Positions 8,513-17,399 are shown, numbered from the stretch's first letter. The stretch: 64,000 nucleotides of DNA from Nitrospira japonica (GCF_900169565.1 NZ_LT828648.1:3694501-3758500); one strand, 5' to 3'. Notes: a model not told the origin generated them from the letters alone. Numbers and translations are program-made.

Positions 8513-9145
8513 TCAGAAAACGGTGCGTTTTTTCTCGATCACTTTCTTGATCTTTTTCTGGCCAAACCAGACCTTGGCATTGCTTTCCAAGTCAACCATC
8601 TGAAGATCCACCTGGTAGAACATCGCTTTGGTGCCTTCGGCTTCATCGAGAATCGTGGCGATGGTGCCCTTCATCATATAGTCTGCGCCGATTTCCTTGC
8701 CGGGCGCCTTCTGCGTGTCTTCCCGGGCATACATCGCCTGTTCCTTCCGCTCATTGCGCACTTCGTCGCGTTCACCCTTGTTGGCCACAAAGGTCACTTT
8801 TTGGGAGTTCGTCAATTCGCGCTGGAGATCCGTGACGAAGGTCTGCACGTTGATGTGCTCGTGGCTGTTGTTGAGCACCGTACCCACCACCACGACCGGC
8901 TGACGGTTCTTGGCCGCGCTGAAGTTGCCCAGCCAGGGATAATCGAGAGCCTCCTTCACCATGGCTTCCGCCACCATGCGGGAATCGGTATCGTTCCAGC
9001 GCCCGCTGAGATCGGTCACCACACCGGTATCCACGCGGGTCACTTTCGTCTCGCTTCCACAGCCGGCCAGCGTCAGGAACCCGAAACAGAGCACGACCGA
9101 TCCTACTGCACCGGCAAAACCCCGCTGCCCTATACTCCCCATCAT
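8513..9145 (-). CDS. lpoB: LpoB-like penicillin-binding-protein activator lipoprotein
   Basis: A 210-residue lipoprotein with the lipobox TLAGC. The mature part has the LpoB/COG3417 pattern: DLSGRWNDTDSRMVAEAM, then VVVVGTVLNNSHEHIN, a mid-region on regulated turnover (VTFVANKGERDEV), and GADYMMKGTIATI before the last strands. In Enterobacteria LpoB is an outer-membrane lipoprotein that reaches through the periplasm to activate the peptidoglycan synthase PBP1B. The family fit is clear; whether the partner is the same here is unknown. It lies between the LPP20 and COG3014-like genes with short gaps. Confidence 0.85.
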   Translation of the reverse strand: MMGSIGQRGFAGAVGSVVLCFGFLTLAGCGSETKVTRVDTGVVTDLSGRWNDTDSRMVAEAMVKEALDYPWLGNFSAAKNRQPVVVVGTVLNNSHEHINVQTFVTDLQRELTNSQKVTFVANKGERDEVRNERKEQAMYAREDTQKAPGKEIGADYMMKGTIATILDEAEGTKAMFYQVDLQMVDLESNAKVWFGQKKIKKVIEKKRTVF

Positions 9146-9182
9146 CCCTCCGCCCGCTTGATACGATTAGCGACGTGCGCGA

Positions 9183-9749
9183 TCAATGATTCGCGCGCTT
9201 GTCTTCTTCCTTCTCAAGACGCTCGAATGCCTTGTCCGCGTTCTTCCGCACGTAGTCCCTGACCTCCGCGTTCAGTTCCTTGGCATGCTCCAGGTTGTTC
9301 TTCATGTCTTCCAGATTCAGCTTGGTCAGGACGTAATAGGTGCCGGTTTTTTCGTCCTTGTAGCGATCGATGGGCCGCACGCCGCTCAAAGTAGTCGTGG
9401 TGATCGTCTTGATCGCCCGCTCGACGTTCTGCTCTTCCGACATCCGGGTGAAATCGCCCGCCGTCGTCGAGGCCGCATAGTCTCTCATGAGATAGCCGGT
9501 ATAGGTCTCGAATGTTTTAGCAATCTCGGCGCGCCCTCTGTTCTCTGCCGTATCCCAGGCCAACGGTTCATTTCTGACCCCCGTCACGGATCCTACGCCG
9601 AAAAACGCCTTACTGTCCTTTTCGCTCATCGCGCCCGACCCCTGCTTGACCCACTTCGGAGGACCGCCGCACGCGGCAAGCCCGACGATCAGTATGAGCG
9701 CGACCCCACCACCGGCCAATTGTGAAAGGATTCCACGCGGCTGGCTCAT
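9183..9749 (-). CDS. LPP20-family lipoprotein, first gene of the operon
   Basis: A 188-residue lipoprotein (lipobox GLAAC). After the Cys comes PPKWVKQGSGAMS and FFGVGSVTG, the N-terminal signature of LPP20 domains. Further on is a conserved region on AEIAKTFETYTGYLMRDY and a short helical, charged C-terminus. It is a second, shorter member of the same family as the last gene of this operon. A promoter with TTGACT and TAGCAT lies about 70-95 bp upstream. A GGAGGAAG ribosome-binding site precedes the ATG. Confidence 0.8.
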   Translation of the reverse strand: MSQPRGILSQLAGGGVALILIVGLAACGGPPKWVKQGSGAMSEKDSKAFFGVGSVTGVRNEPLAWDTAENRGRAEIAKTFETYTGYLMRDYAASTTAGDFTRMSEEQNVERAIKTITTTTLSGVRPIDRYKDEKTGTYYVLTKLNLEDMKNNLEHAKELNAEVRDYVRKNADKAFERLEKEEDKRANH

Positions 9750-9815
9750 GCGACTTCCTCCTTCGCGGTTAATCGACTCATCGGGCGTTCGAATAGCGAG
9801 AAATCGAGCGGATTT

Positions 9816-9844
9816 ATGCTAACATGCACGACCTATTGAGTCAA
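9816..9844 (-). promoter_or_regulatory. Predicted sigma-70-type promoter of the lipoprotein operon
   Basis: On the minus strand, TTGACT (9839-9844), 17-bp spacer, TAGCAT (9816-9821), with a TGT extended -10. It faces the LPP20-lpoB-COG3014-LPP20 genes. Confidence 0.6.
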
Positions 9845-9900
9845 CGCGCAGGATCCCGAGAGTGCCCATTTTTGAGCCCTCGGAGAAGAGGAAACAGACT

Positions 9901-10071
9901 ATGGCGGACGTACAAATCGAAGATGGTATCATCCGAATCGTTGGATTGGACGTGCAGGATCCTAAAGCGGCGGCGGTACTGGCGGAGTATCCTCAGGTAC
10001 GGTGGGCAGAGATCACGAGACGCGCGCTCAAGATCGGCCTGGGTTACTTGAAAGGGGGCGGGAAGGATTAA
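9901..10071 (+). CDS. Small hypothetical protein (56 aa)
   Basis: A 56-residue protein preceded by a GGAGAAGAGGAAA ribosome-binding stretch. It reads as IEDGIIRIVGLDVQDPKAAAVLAEYP then a helical basic end (WAEITRRALKIGLGYLKGGGKD). No family is recognised. The ATG at 9901 is chosen because of the binding site; 13 more codons are open upstream. It converges with the caspase-fold gene, and the two stop codons overlap by 4 bp. Confidence 0.55.
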   Translation: MADVQIEDGIIRIVGLDVQDPKAAAVLAEYPQVRWAEITRRALKIGLGYLKGGGKD

Positions 10072-11453
10072 GGCTTCCCCGGCTGCGACCGGTTGCCCCG
10101 CGCGACGGCTTCGCGGGCTCGCACGTGATTGCCGCCGAGTTCCAGGTACCGTTGAAAGGCTTCGATCGCCTTCTGATCGTTTTTCAGTTCGTCTTCGTAC
10201 AGAACTCCGAGCGAAAAGTAGACGTCCATATAGGCCGGATTGACCGCGAGCGCATTCAACATGGCTTGTTCGGCTTCCTGGTACTGTCCCCTCTTTTCGT
10301 AGATCAATCCCAGCGTATAGTGCGAGTCGGGATTCTTCGGCGCATGCTGCACGGCCAGCGTACCGGCGGACAGGGCCTCGTTGAGGTCCGGCAGGACTTC
10401 GAGCCGCACGTAACTCTTCAACACGTACGCATCGCCGTATTCCGGATCGTATTCCAGCGCACGGTTGAGGCGATCCAACGCTTCGTCCGCCGACTTCCCG
10501 GTCTGCAGCAACGCAAACGCCTGCTCGTACTGCAACTTGGCCGCCTGCTTGCGCTCGGCCGGCGACTGCGGTTCTCCTCCGAGCCTGAACGCCGCCTTGC
10601 GGCCTTCGATGAGAATCGTGTCGCCGTCCCCTTCGAGCTGTGTGAACAGCGGGTGCTGGGCTCCCTTGGATTGCTCCTGGATCTGCTGGATCGCATAGTG
10701 TCCTAACTCCGACGCCATCAACCATCCGTTCTTGTCCAGGTCCGCGGCACCGGCTAACCCCGCGGCAAGCACCTGAACGAACAGACTGCGATCCTGCGTC
10801 CTGACAGCCGTCTCGCCTTTATCCCCGGCAGTCAAAACTTGAACCGCCCGCTTTTCCTGATCGTCCTCCGGCGTGATCCGTCCTTCCAGCGACAAGGGCT
10901 GTGCCGCGCTGACCTCCCACCCTCGCACGGCGACGTCCAGCAGCAAGAGCGTATGTTTCGAGGCGGTGCGCCGGCTGAATTCCTTGAGTTGGTCGAACGT
11001 CACCGCCTTGGATACGTTGTTGGGCTGCGCGTCCCACGGAACCAGATAGCCCGCTTCGCTACCCGATTGGTCGCGCGCCATTCCGGCATGGCCAGCGAAA
11101 TAGATGACCAGACGGTCCTGACGCCCGACCTTGCGCGGAAGAAAATCGGACAGCAACTGCTGGAGCCGCCGAAAGCTGGCCTCGCCGTCGTACAGCTCCA
11201 CGACCTCTTCAAAACCAAGCCCGCGCAGGGCCTGGGCCATTGCTTTGGCGTCTTCCCGCGCGCCGGGCAGCTTGGGCGCCACGACGTAGTTCTCGATGCC
11301 GATGACGACCGCCCAGGACTTGTAATACAGTCCTTCCGGCTTTCCCATTTGCGCCCAGGCGGAGAATGTGGAGGACGTCACCGACGCGAGAAGCAGGCAG
11401 GAACACAGCGATCGAACGAAAAAGCGGACGCGACTGGCAAACCGTGGCGACAT
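10068..11453 (-). CDS. Exported caspase-fold (peptidase C14-like) protein with TPRs; catalytic Cys absent
   Basis: A 461-residue exported protein. Residues about 40-280 form a caspase/metacaspase fold: WAVVIGIENYVVAP, IYFAGHAG with the catalytic-type His at about residue 122, and LLLLDVAVRG where active members have D-A-C-F-S-G. The Cys position is therefore Ala (codon 10929-10931), so the domain is probably proteolytically inactive. Residues about 320-450 contain at least three TPR units (DALDRLNRALEYDPEYGDAY; PDSHYTLGLIYEKRGQYQEA), suited to protein binding. The ATG at 11453 was preferred to an in-frame GTG at 11477, which lies only about 5 bp from the predicted transcription start. A sensing or scaffold role in the envelope is inferred. 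Confidence 0.75.
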   Translation of the reverse strand: MSPRFASRVRFFVRSLCSCLLLASVTSSTFSAWAQMGKPEGLYYKSWAVVIGIENYVVAPKLPGAREDAKAMAQALRGLGFEEVVELYDGEASFRRLQQLLSDFLPRKVGRQDRLVIYFAGHAGMARDQSGSEAGYLVPWDAQPNNVSKAVTFDQLKEFSRRTASKHTLLLLDVAVRGWEVSAAQPLSLEGRITPEDDQEKRAVQVLTAGDKGETAVRTQDRSLFVQVLAAGLAGAADLDKNGWLMASELGHYAIQQIQEQSKGAQHPLFTQLEGDGDTILIEGRKAAFRLGGEPQSPAERKQAAKLQYEQAFALLQTGKSADEALDRLNRALEYDPEYGDAYVLKSYVRLEVLPDLNEALSAGTLAVQHAPKNPDSHYTLGLIYEKRGQYQEAEQAMLNALAVNPAYMDVYFSLGVLYEDELKNDQKAIEAFQRYLELGGNHVRAREAVARGNRSQPGKP

Positions 11454-11488
11454 AAGCAAGAACCGGCGTGGAACCACTCTGAAAATTT

Positions 11489-11518
11489 AGCCTACTCTCG
11501 CATTCCCGTGACTGTCAA
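11489..11518 (-). promoter_or_regulatory. Predicted promoter of the caspase-fold gene
   Basis: Minus strand: TTGACA (11513-11518), 18-bp spacer, TAGGCT (11489-11494). Expected transcription start near 11482, giving a leader of about 30 bases before the ATG at 11453. Confidence 0.6.
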
Positions 11519-11576
11519 GAAACACTCCGGCGAAAGACAGGCCACGCCGATCACCTCCGCACCGCCGCGTTGCGGA

Positions 11577-11605
11577 TTGCATAGTTCCCCGGACCAAGGT
11601 ATGGT
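11577..11605 (+). promoter_or_regulatory. Predicted promoter of acs
   Basis: TTGCAT (11577-11582), 17-bp spacer, TATGGT (11600-11605). Transcription would start about 45 bases before the acs ATG. Confidence 0.4.
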
Positions 11606-11655
11606 TGTGGCCGATTCGCACGGCGGACTCGAACGCCAGGCAGGAGCGCGCGACT

Positions 11656-13545
11656 ATGGCGGATAACATCGATACCCTCCTGAAAGAAAGCCGGGTTTAC
11701 CGGCCGACGCCCAAGACCGTCTCCGCAGCCCACATTCAGGATTACGAGACCGCATACAAGCAGTCAATCGCCGACCCTGAAGCGTTCTGGAGCGGCATGG
11801 CCGAGGAATTGGAATGGTTCACCCCCTGGAAGACGGTGCTCGAGTGGAACTACCCCTGGGCCAAGTGGTTCGTCGGCGCGACCTGCAATATCGCCTATAA
11901 CTGCCTTGATCGCCACGTCGCGACCTGGCGCAAAAACAAAGTCGCGTTGATCTGGGTGGGTGAGAACGATCAGGAACGGATCTTCACCTACGCCGAACTC
12001 CATCGGCAAGTCAATCGCTGCGCGAACGCGCTGAAGAAGCTCGGGATTCAGAAGGGCGACCGCGTGACGATCTACCTGCCCAAGATTCCGGAACAAGTGG
12101 TGGCGATGCTGGCCTGTGCCAGAATCGGCGCGATCCACAGCGTCGTCTATTCCGGATTCAGCGCTCCGGCCCTGTCGAGCCGCATCAACGACGCGGAGGC
12201 GAAACTCGTGATTACCGCCGACGTGGGGTTCGATCGAGGCAAGATCATCAATCTCAAACCGGTCGTCGACGAGGCCGTGAAGAGTTGCGCCACGGTGGAA
12301 CACGTGGTGGTGGTACGCAGACAGACTCCTGGGCCGGCGTTGTCCGCCCCGAAGGAAATCGATTGGCACGACTGGCTCCGGCATGAGACGCCTCACTGTG
12401 CCGCGGAGCCTCTCGACGCCGAAGCGCCGCTCTATATTCTGTATACGTCCGGCACCACCGGCAAACCGAAGGGCGTGGTCCACGTGCACGGCGGCTACAT
12501 GGTCGGCACCTATGCCACGACGAAGTATGTCTTCGATCTGAAGGACGACGATGTGTATTTCTGCGTGGCGGATCCCGGCTGGGTGACAGGTCACAGTTAT
12601 ATCGTGTACGGCCCCTTGCTCAACGGCGCGACCATTTTGACCGCGGAGGGCAAACCGGACTATCCCACCCCGGGCCGGTGGTGGGACTTGATCGAACGCT
12701 ACGGCGTGTCGATCTTCTACACGACCCCGACCGCCATCCGGTTGTTGATGCGCTACGGAGAAGATTGGCCCAAGAAGTCCGACTTGTCCACACTGCGCAT
12801 TCTGGGCAGCGTCGGTGAACCCATCAATCCCGAGGCTTGGGAATGGTTCCATCGCGTAACCGGCGGCGACAAACCCATCATGGATACCTGGTGGCAGACG
12901 GAAACCGGATCGATCCTGATCACGCCGCTTCCCAGCGTACCGCTGAAGCCGGGATCAGCCACGAGACCGTTCCTCGGCATCGAAGCCGACGTCGTCGATC
13001 GGCAGGGCAACAGTCTTCCCCCGAATGCCGGCGGGTTCGCCGTGATCAAGAAACCCTGGCCTTCGATGATGCGGACCATCTATAAGGATCCCGATCGCTA
13101 CAAGGTCTACTGGACGACGATCCCGAATTGCTACACGGCCGGAGACGTCTGCCACAAGGACGCCGACGGCTACATGTGGTTCATGGGCCGTGCCGACGAC
13201 GTCATCAAAGTGGCGGGCAACCGGCTCGGAACCGCGGAGGTGGAAAGCGCCCTCGTCAGTCACCAGGCGGTAGCCGAGGCCGCGGTGATCGGCAAGCCCC
13301 ACAAGACGGTGGGCGAATCCATCAAGGCCTTCGTCATTTTGAAGCAAGGGGAAAAGGAAACTCCCGAACTCATCCACTCCATCAAAGAGCAAGTCAAACA
13401 CGAACTGGGAAAGATCGCGGTGCCGGCTGAGATCGACATCGTGACCTCGCTGCCCAAAACCCGATCCGGCAAGATCATGCGGCGGGTGCTCAAAGCGAAG
13501 GAACTGGGACAGGATCCCGGCGACATTTCAACCATCGAAGAGTAA
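11656..13545 (+). CDS. acs: Acetyl-CoA synthetase
   Basis: A 629-residue AMP-forming acetyl-CoA synthetase, full length for the family. It converts acetate, ATP and CoA to acetyl-CoA in the cytoplasm. The adenylate-forming P-loop [11 protein letters not shown] is near residue 262, and DTWWQTETG (the acetate-pocket region with the conserved Trp residues) lies around residue 413. TAGD and the C-terminal RSGKIMRR with the catalytic, acetylatable Lys are present. Start ATG 11656 follows CAGGAGCG. The gene stands alone with its own predicted promoter. In an autotroph this would serve acetate uptake or recycling. Confidence 0.93.
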   Translation: MADNIDTLLKESRVYRPTPKTVSAAHIQDYETAYKQSIADPEAFWSGMAEELEWFTPWKTVLEWNYPWAKWFVGATCNIAYNCLDRHVATWRKNKVALIWVGENDQERIFTYAELHRQVNRCANALKKLGIQKGDRVTIYLPKIPEQVVAMLACARIGAIHSVVYSGFSAPALSSRINDAEAKLVITADVGFDRGKIINLKPVVDEAVKSCATVEHVVVVRRQTPGPALSAPKEIDWHDWLRHETPHCAAEPLDAEAPLYILYTSGTTGKPKGVVHVHGGYMVGTYATTKYVFDLKDDDVYFCVADPGWVTGHSYIVYGPLLNGATILTAEGKPDYPTPGRWWDLIERYGVSIFYTTPTAIRLLMRYGEDWPKKSDLSTLRILGSVGEPINPEAWEWFHRVTGGDKPIMDTWWQTETGSILITPLPSVPLKPGSATRPFLGIEADVVDRQGNSLPPNAGGFAVIKKPWPSMMRTIYKDPDRYKVYWTTIPNCYTAGDVCHKDADGYMWFMGRADDVIKVAGNRLGTAEVESALVSHQAVAEAAVIGKPHKTVGESIKAFVILKQGEKETPELIHSIKEQVKHELGKIAVPAEIDIVTSLPKTRSGKIMRRVLKAKELGQDPGDISTIEE

Positions 13546-13590
13546 CGCATCGCGTTCCCGAATATTGGTTGTGACCAACAGGAGGCCGGT

Positions 13591-14055
13591 ATGATGAAGT
13601 CCGTGAATCTTGCGCCGATGGCGATTTTCGGCGCGGTATTGTGGTTCTGCCCGACGCTCGCTCCCTCACCCGTCTTCGCCGCCGACAAGGACAAGCAGAC
13701 CAAGGCACCGAAGGCTGCCCCGCAAGCCAAGGCCTCCAAGCCCAAACAGGACAAATCGAAATCAGCTGACGCGGCGGGCACGACGAACGCCTGTTTCGGC
13801 ATGGCGCCCAAGATCGAGAAAGTCGCGCCGGATGAAGGAAAGGCCGGAGACAGCGTGACCATCAAGGGATACCAGTTCGGTCCGGCAAACTGCCTGCGGG
13901 GCGTCTCGTTCGGACCGGGACGGCCGGCCAAATTTGCGTTCAAGAACGACACGACCGTCACGGCAACCGTTCCGTCCGGCGGACGAAAGGGACTCGCCAT
14001 CCTGACCGTCACGACGGCATCGGGAGAGGACTCAAAAGCCTTTCTGATGAAGTAA
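13591..14055 (+). CDS. Exported IPT/TIG-domain protein
   Basis: A 154-residue exported protein. A signal peptide ending at PVFAA is followed by a Lys/Ala/Pro-rich linker (about residues 31-62) and then one IPT/TIG immunoglobulin-like domain: PKIEKVAPDEGKAGDSVTIKGYQFG through SFGPG and ending TASGEDSKAFLMK. A good AGGAGG ribosome-binding site lies upstream. It follows acs by 45 bp and precedes a small membrane-protein gene. TIG domains mostly mediate protein or carbohydrate contacts; the ligand is unknown. Confidence 0.75.
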   Translation: MMKSVNLAPMAIFGAVLWFCPTLAPSPVFAADKDKQTKAPKAAPQAKASKPKQDKSKSADAAGTTNACFGMAPKIEKVAPDEGKAGDSVTIKGYQFGPANCLRGVSFGPGRPAKFAFKNDTTVTATVPSGGRKGLAILTVTTASGEDSKAFLMK

Positions 14056-14095
14056 GCGTTCCGCTGACCGGCGGACGGCCGGCGAGCGTCCAATC

Positions 14096-14317
14096 ATGAA
14101 GTGGTCGAGAAAACCGGGAGAGCCGATCTATCAGCGGCGGCACATGGTGGCTCTCCTCGTGGCTGTCTGCCTGCCGATCGTCCTGGTCCAGCTCTATAAA
14201 GTTTACATCGGACCGATCGGCTTCTTTGCCCAACTGACCGTGGCGATCGTCGTGTCCGTCTTTGCCGGCATCGGCCTCTACCTGCTCTACAACTCCTCCG
14301 CTCGGAACGAGCCATAG
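14096..14317 (+). CDS. Small membrane protein (73 aa)
   Basis: A 73-residue protein with two predicted membrane helices: MVALLVAVCLPIVLVQLY and FAQLTVAIVVSVFAGIGLYLLY, after a basic, hydrophilic N-terminus. No family is recognised. It follows the TIG-domain gene by 40 bp and probably belongs to the same transcript. It converges with ribE across 110 bp in which no further gene was seen. Confidence 0.55.
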   Translation: MKWSRKPGEPIYQRRHMVALLVAVCLPIVLVQLYKVYIGPIGFFAQLTVAIVVSVFAGIGLYLLYNSSARNEP

Positions 14318-14427
14318 CCGATCCGATCGCGATGACACTCGCTCGCCTCATCTCGCGGATTACCAGACGTTCCGTATGGAGTAAGAATAGAAGCACGCAG
14401 GCTGCGAGCAGCCAAGCCCATCGCACT

Positions 14428-15081
14428 CTAGATGAGCCCCTTTTTCTTGAGGTAGTCCGTATCGATGGCGGGAGTCGGCTTGGACAGTTGGCTCCGATCC
14501 TGGAGCAATCGCTCGACGTACTTGCCGATCAGGTCCGATTCCAGATTCACCGGATCATCGACCTGCTTGAGGCCGAGCGTCGTCACCTTGGCGGTGTGGG
14601 GAATGATCGCGACCGATACGGCATGGTCGGCCACCTCGTTGATGGTCAAACTGACTCCGTCCACCGTGATCGAGCCTTTCATGACGCAATAGCGCAGCAC
14701 CTCCGGCGGCAGATCGATCGTGACGACGATGGCGTTCGCGTCCGAGCGGCGGCTGCGAACCCTGCCGATTCCGTCCACGTGGCCTGCCACGAGATGACCG
14801 CCGATGCGCTCGTTCAGCTTCATGGCCCGTTCCAAATTCACCGGGGCGCCCGCCGCGAGACGGCCGAGCGTCGTGACCGAGAGCGTTTCCGGAGAGACCT
14901 CCACCGCGAACCAGGCTTCATGACGTTCCGCCACCGTCAAGCAGGCGCCGTTCACGCTCACGCTGTCCCCGACCTTCAAGTCGCTCATGACGGCCGTCGC
15001 GAGAATCGTCATCCTCGTGCCGGCGAGCGTCTTGTCGACGGACCGTATGGCGCCCATTTCTTCGACGATTCCGGTGAACAT
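14428..15081 (-). CDS. ribE: Riboflavin synthase (alpha chain)
   Basis: A 217-residue riboflavin synthase, which forms riboflavin and recycled pyrimidinedione from two molecules of 6,7-dimethyl-8-ribityllumazine. It starts with the family signature MFTGIVEEMG and shows the two internally repeated lumazine-binding domains (GDSVSVNGACLTV and GSITVDGVSLTIN; GHLVAGHVDG between them). The start at 15081 is the only one giving the canonical N-terminus, yet no ribosome-binding site precedes it: an inverted-repeat element begins 3 bp upstream and supplies the whole leader. It is on the same strand as ribD further upstream. Confidence 0.93.
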   Translation of the reverse strand: MFTGIVEEMGAIRSVDKTLAGTRMTILATAVMSDLKVGDSVSVNGACLTVAERHEAWFAVEVSPETLSVTTLGRLAAGAPVNLERAMKLNERIGGHLVAGHVDGIGRVRSRRSDANAIVVTIDLPPEVLRYCVMKGSITVDGVSLTINEVADHAVSVAIIPHTAKVTTLGLKQVDDPVNLESDLIGKYVERLLQDRSQLSKPTPAIDTDYLKKKGLI

Positions 15082-15083
15082 GA

Positions 15084-15249
15084 CAGGATATTGAAAATGG
15101 CCCCTTCTCACCCGCGCACCCCGGCGCGCCAAGACGCGCCTTGCCACGGCGTCGTTCCCGCTTCTCGTCCAGCCTCAACGTCCCTAGAAATAGTACGCCT
15201 CGGCTAGCCGCTCGCTGCGGCCTTGCCGGAGGCCATCTTGAATATCCTG
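15084..15249 (-). repeat. Inverted-repeat intergenic element, copy A (long variant)
   Basis: 166 bp bounded by near-identical inverted ends (CAGGATATTGAAAATGGCC and, inverted, CAGGATATTCAAGATGGCC; 17 of 19 match). On the minus strand it contains the 17-mer CAAGGCCGCAGCGAGCG (15209-15225) shared exactly with two further copies in the window. It fills the space between the 42-aa gene and ribE. Confidence 0.75.
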
Positions 15250-15269
15250 GAGAAGCAGAAACACGGAGC

Positions 15270-15398
15270 CTATTCCCCTTTTTTACTAAATACCTGCTTC
15301 ACGACATACACGAACACGACGATCAGGACAAGAACGCCCAACACCGTGACGACGCCGATGACGATATCTCCCGTCGAATGTTCTTCCATCACCGGCAT
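15270..15398 (-). CDS. Small single-span membrane protein (42 aa)
   Basis: A 42-residue protein: acidic N-terminus MPVMEEHSTG, one continuous hydrophobic helix (DIVIGVVTVLGVLVLIVVFVYVV), and a basic C-terminus (KQVFSKKGE), giving the inside-positive tail expected of a small bitopic protein. The start could also be the ATG at 15389. A GGAGACAGG sequence lies about 20 bases upstream, too far for certainty. It follows the MFS gene by 31 bp on the same strand. Function unknown. Confidence 0.55.
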   Translation of the reverse strand: MPVMEEHSTGDIVIGVVTVLGVLVLIVVFVYVVKQVFSKKGE

Positions 15399-15429
15399 TA
15401 TAGTCGTTTCGTGTTCAACCTGTCTCCGA

Positions 15430-16599
15430 TCACGCCTGTCTCATCGTAATCCAGAAGGCCGACGCCGCCACGAGTTGCAGGCCGGCGATCACGGCGAAGG
15501 CGCCGGCATAGCTCATCACGGCGATCAGAATACCGGCCAGGAGCGGCCCGCTCGCGTGTCCGATGTCCATGATCGTGCCCTGCATGCCCATGCCCGCCCC
15601 CAGCGTCTTGAACTCGGAGCTGTCCGCCACGAGGGCGGAGGATGAGGACGAGACCACTGCCTCACCGAACCCAAACCCGGCGGACAGAACCAGGAGGAGC
15701 GGAAAGAACGAAACATGCGGGATGCAAACGAACGTGGCGGCGCAGATCATCAATCCCAGCACGATGAGCGGCTGCCGCCCGATGCGGTCGGATACCCGTC
15801 CCATGATCGGCTTGGAAAAAAACGACGTGAATGCCTGCACGCTGAACAGCAATCCGACATCCCCGGCATTTAACCCCACCGACAGACCGTACAGCGGCAG
15901 GAATGCCATCAAGGCGCCGTTGGCAATCATCTTGGCCGCGTCCGTGGAACTGGTGATCAGCACCTTCTTGTTTCTCGAGACCACCGTAAACCCCTTCCAC
16001 ATCTCCGCCGTGACCGCCGACAGTCCCCTTCCCTGCATGCGCGGGGGCGCCACGTTCAGCCGCAGGCTGTAAAAGAGGACGATCGCGGCGCATCCGAACA
16101 CGCCGGCCGTGACGAACGCCGCGGGGAATCCCGACGTATAGACCAGATAGCCTCCGATGAAGGGCCCCAGCAAGGCACCCGACTGCGTACAAGCCGTATA
16201 GGTGCCGAGAGCTGCCCCGCGGCGTTCCCGATAGAGTTCCGCCACGGTCGCCAGGGCGCTCGGCGCGAAGATCGCCGTCGCAAGTCCATGCGCGAACCGC
16301 AATGCGGTCAACGCGTTCAGGTCCGTAATGAACGGATACAGGAACGGGGGAAGGCCGAAAGCCACGACGCCGATCCGAAGCAGGATCGTCCGGCCGTAAA
16401 TGTCGGACAGGGCGCCGGACGGCAGCTTGAGGAGCACGCCGGTCAACGTCGACACCGACACGATCAATCCGATCCGCTCAGGCCCTGCGCCGAGCGATTC
16501 GGCAAATAGCGCCAGCACGGGCATGCGCACCATGTTGTAGCTGATAAAACAGAGTACGCCGACCGTGCAGATCAGGACGAAACTTCGCGCGGACGTCAT
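15430..16599 (-). CDS. Major facilitator superfamily transporter
   Basis: A 389-residue transporter with about 12 hydrophobic helices. The loop between helices 2 and 3 carries the MFS signature (LPSGALSDIYGRTILLRIG) and its second-half counterpart (IMGRVSDRIGRQPLIVLG). No substrate-specific motif is recognised. It is the fourth gene in the ribD cluster; its ATG overlaps the upstream stop codon by 4 bases. That coupling suggests that it works with the hydrolase and exported protein encoded before it, but whether it carries a flavin-related compound is only a guess. Confidence 0.85.
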   Translation of the reverse strand: MTSARSFVLICTVGVLCFISYNMVRMPVLALFAESLGAGPERIGLIVSVSTLTGVLLKLPSGALSDIYGRTILLRIGVVAFGLPPFLYPFITDLNALTALRFAHGLATAIFAPSALATVAELYRERRGAALGTYTACTQSGALLGPFIGGYLVYTSGFPAAFVTAGVFGCAAIVLFYSLRLNVAPPRMQGRGLSAVTAEMWKGFTVVSRNKKVLITSSTDAAKMIANGALMAFLPLYGLSVGLNAGDVGLLFSVQAFTSFFSKPIMGRVSDRIGRQPLIVLGLMICAATFVCIPHVSFFPLLLVLSAGFGFGEAVVSSSSSALVADSSEFKTLGAGMGMQGTIMDIGHASGPLLAGILIAVMSYAGAFAVIAGLQLVAASAFWITMRQA

Positions 16600-17399
16600 G
16601 GGACCATCCCGTCATGCGGACGCCCCGGGACTTGCGCCGGATCCGCGAGGGCGCGCTGCAGGAACGCGACGTCGGCGGCGTCCAAGGCCGGGGGATCCAT
16701 GGCTTCGGACAAGACGCGATCGGGGTGCCGGCGCATCTCGACGCCAAGGCGATTGACGGTGTCCAACCCTTTCGCCAACTTCTTTTCCACCGTGCTACCG
16801 ATGAGCGGGCGCAGGAGCGACAGCACCCCGGAGACGAAGCGGTTGTCCACCTTCATATAGGACACCATCGTCGTGTCCATCGACTCGGTTCCCTCAGGTT
16901 CCCGCACGACTTTGGTTCTCAAGAGCACCACGGCCTTGCCTGTCAGGCTGGGCAGCAGCCTGCTGTGGTGGGTTCCTTCAAGATAGTAGATCCGCGACGA
17001 GCGATCATGATAGACGAGATGGACCAACCCTTGAGTCCCCTCCCCGTCGTCGCCCCAATACAAGCCGGGGCCGCGAATCTCCGACTTGTACAGTCCCAGA
17101 TCCAGACGGTTGATCAGCGCCGCCGCCGTCGGCGGTCGGTCGAGCAGATACGTATAGAGGGTCTCCGTCAGCGCCGTCCGCACCGGGCCGATCTTGTTGG
17201 CCGTCGTATAGTCGTCGACGACCGGCTGCAACCGGCAGGTCCAGTCGGCATCGACTTTGTCGATGGGAAACGTTAATCCGGCGTGGTCCGCCTGCAATGA
17301 GCAGGTCTCCGAGCGGGCTTGGCTGACCGGCCAGCACGCGACCGTGCCGATCACGACGGCGGCAAACAGCGGCGCCGCGCCGGGCGGGAGGGACATCAT
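16596..17399 (-). CDS. Exported hypothetical protein
   Basis: A 267-residue protein with an N-terminal signal peptide (APLFAAVVIGTVACWPVSQA). The mature part contains a Trp-Tyr-rich segment (GPGLYWGDDGEG, YHDRSSRIYYLEGTHH) and a C-terminal helical region. No family is recognised. It overlaps both neighbours by ATGA, so it is made in step with the hydrolase and the MFS protein. Confidence 0.6.
   Translation of the reverse strand: MMSLPPGAAPLFAAVVIGTVACWPVSQARSETCSLQADHAGLTFPIDKVDADWTCRLQPVVDDYTTANKIGPVRTALTETLYTYLLDRPPTAAALINRLDLGLYKSEIRGPGLYWGDDGEGTQGLVHLVYHDRSSRIYYLEGTHHSRLLPSLTGKAVVLLRTKVVREPEGTESMDTTMVSYMKVDNRFVSGVLSLLRPLIGSTVEKKLAKGLDTVNRLGVEMRRHPDRVLSEAMDPPALDAADVAFLQRALADPAQVPGRPHDGMVP

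Noticed and set aside
14318-14427. GGCTGCGAGCAGCC as a terminator between the small membrane protein gene and ribE
   Set aside because: The stem is only five base pairs with no U-run; too weak to call.
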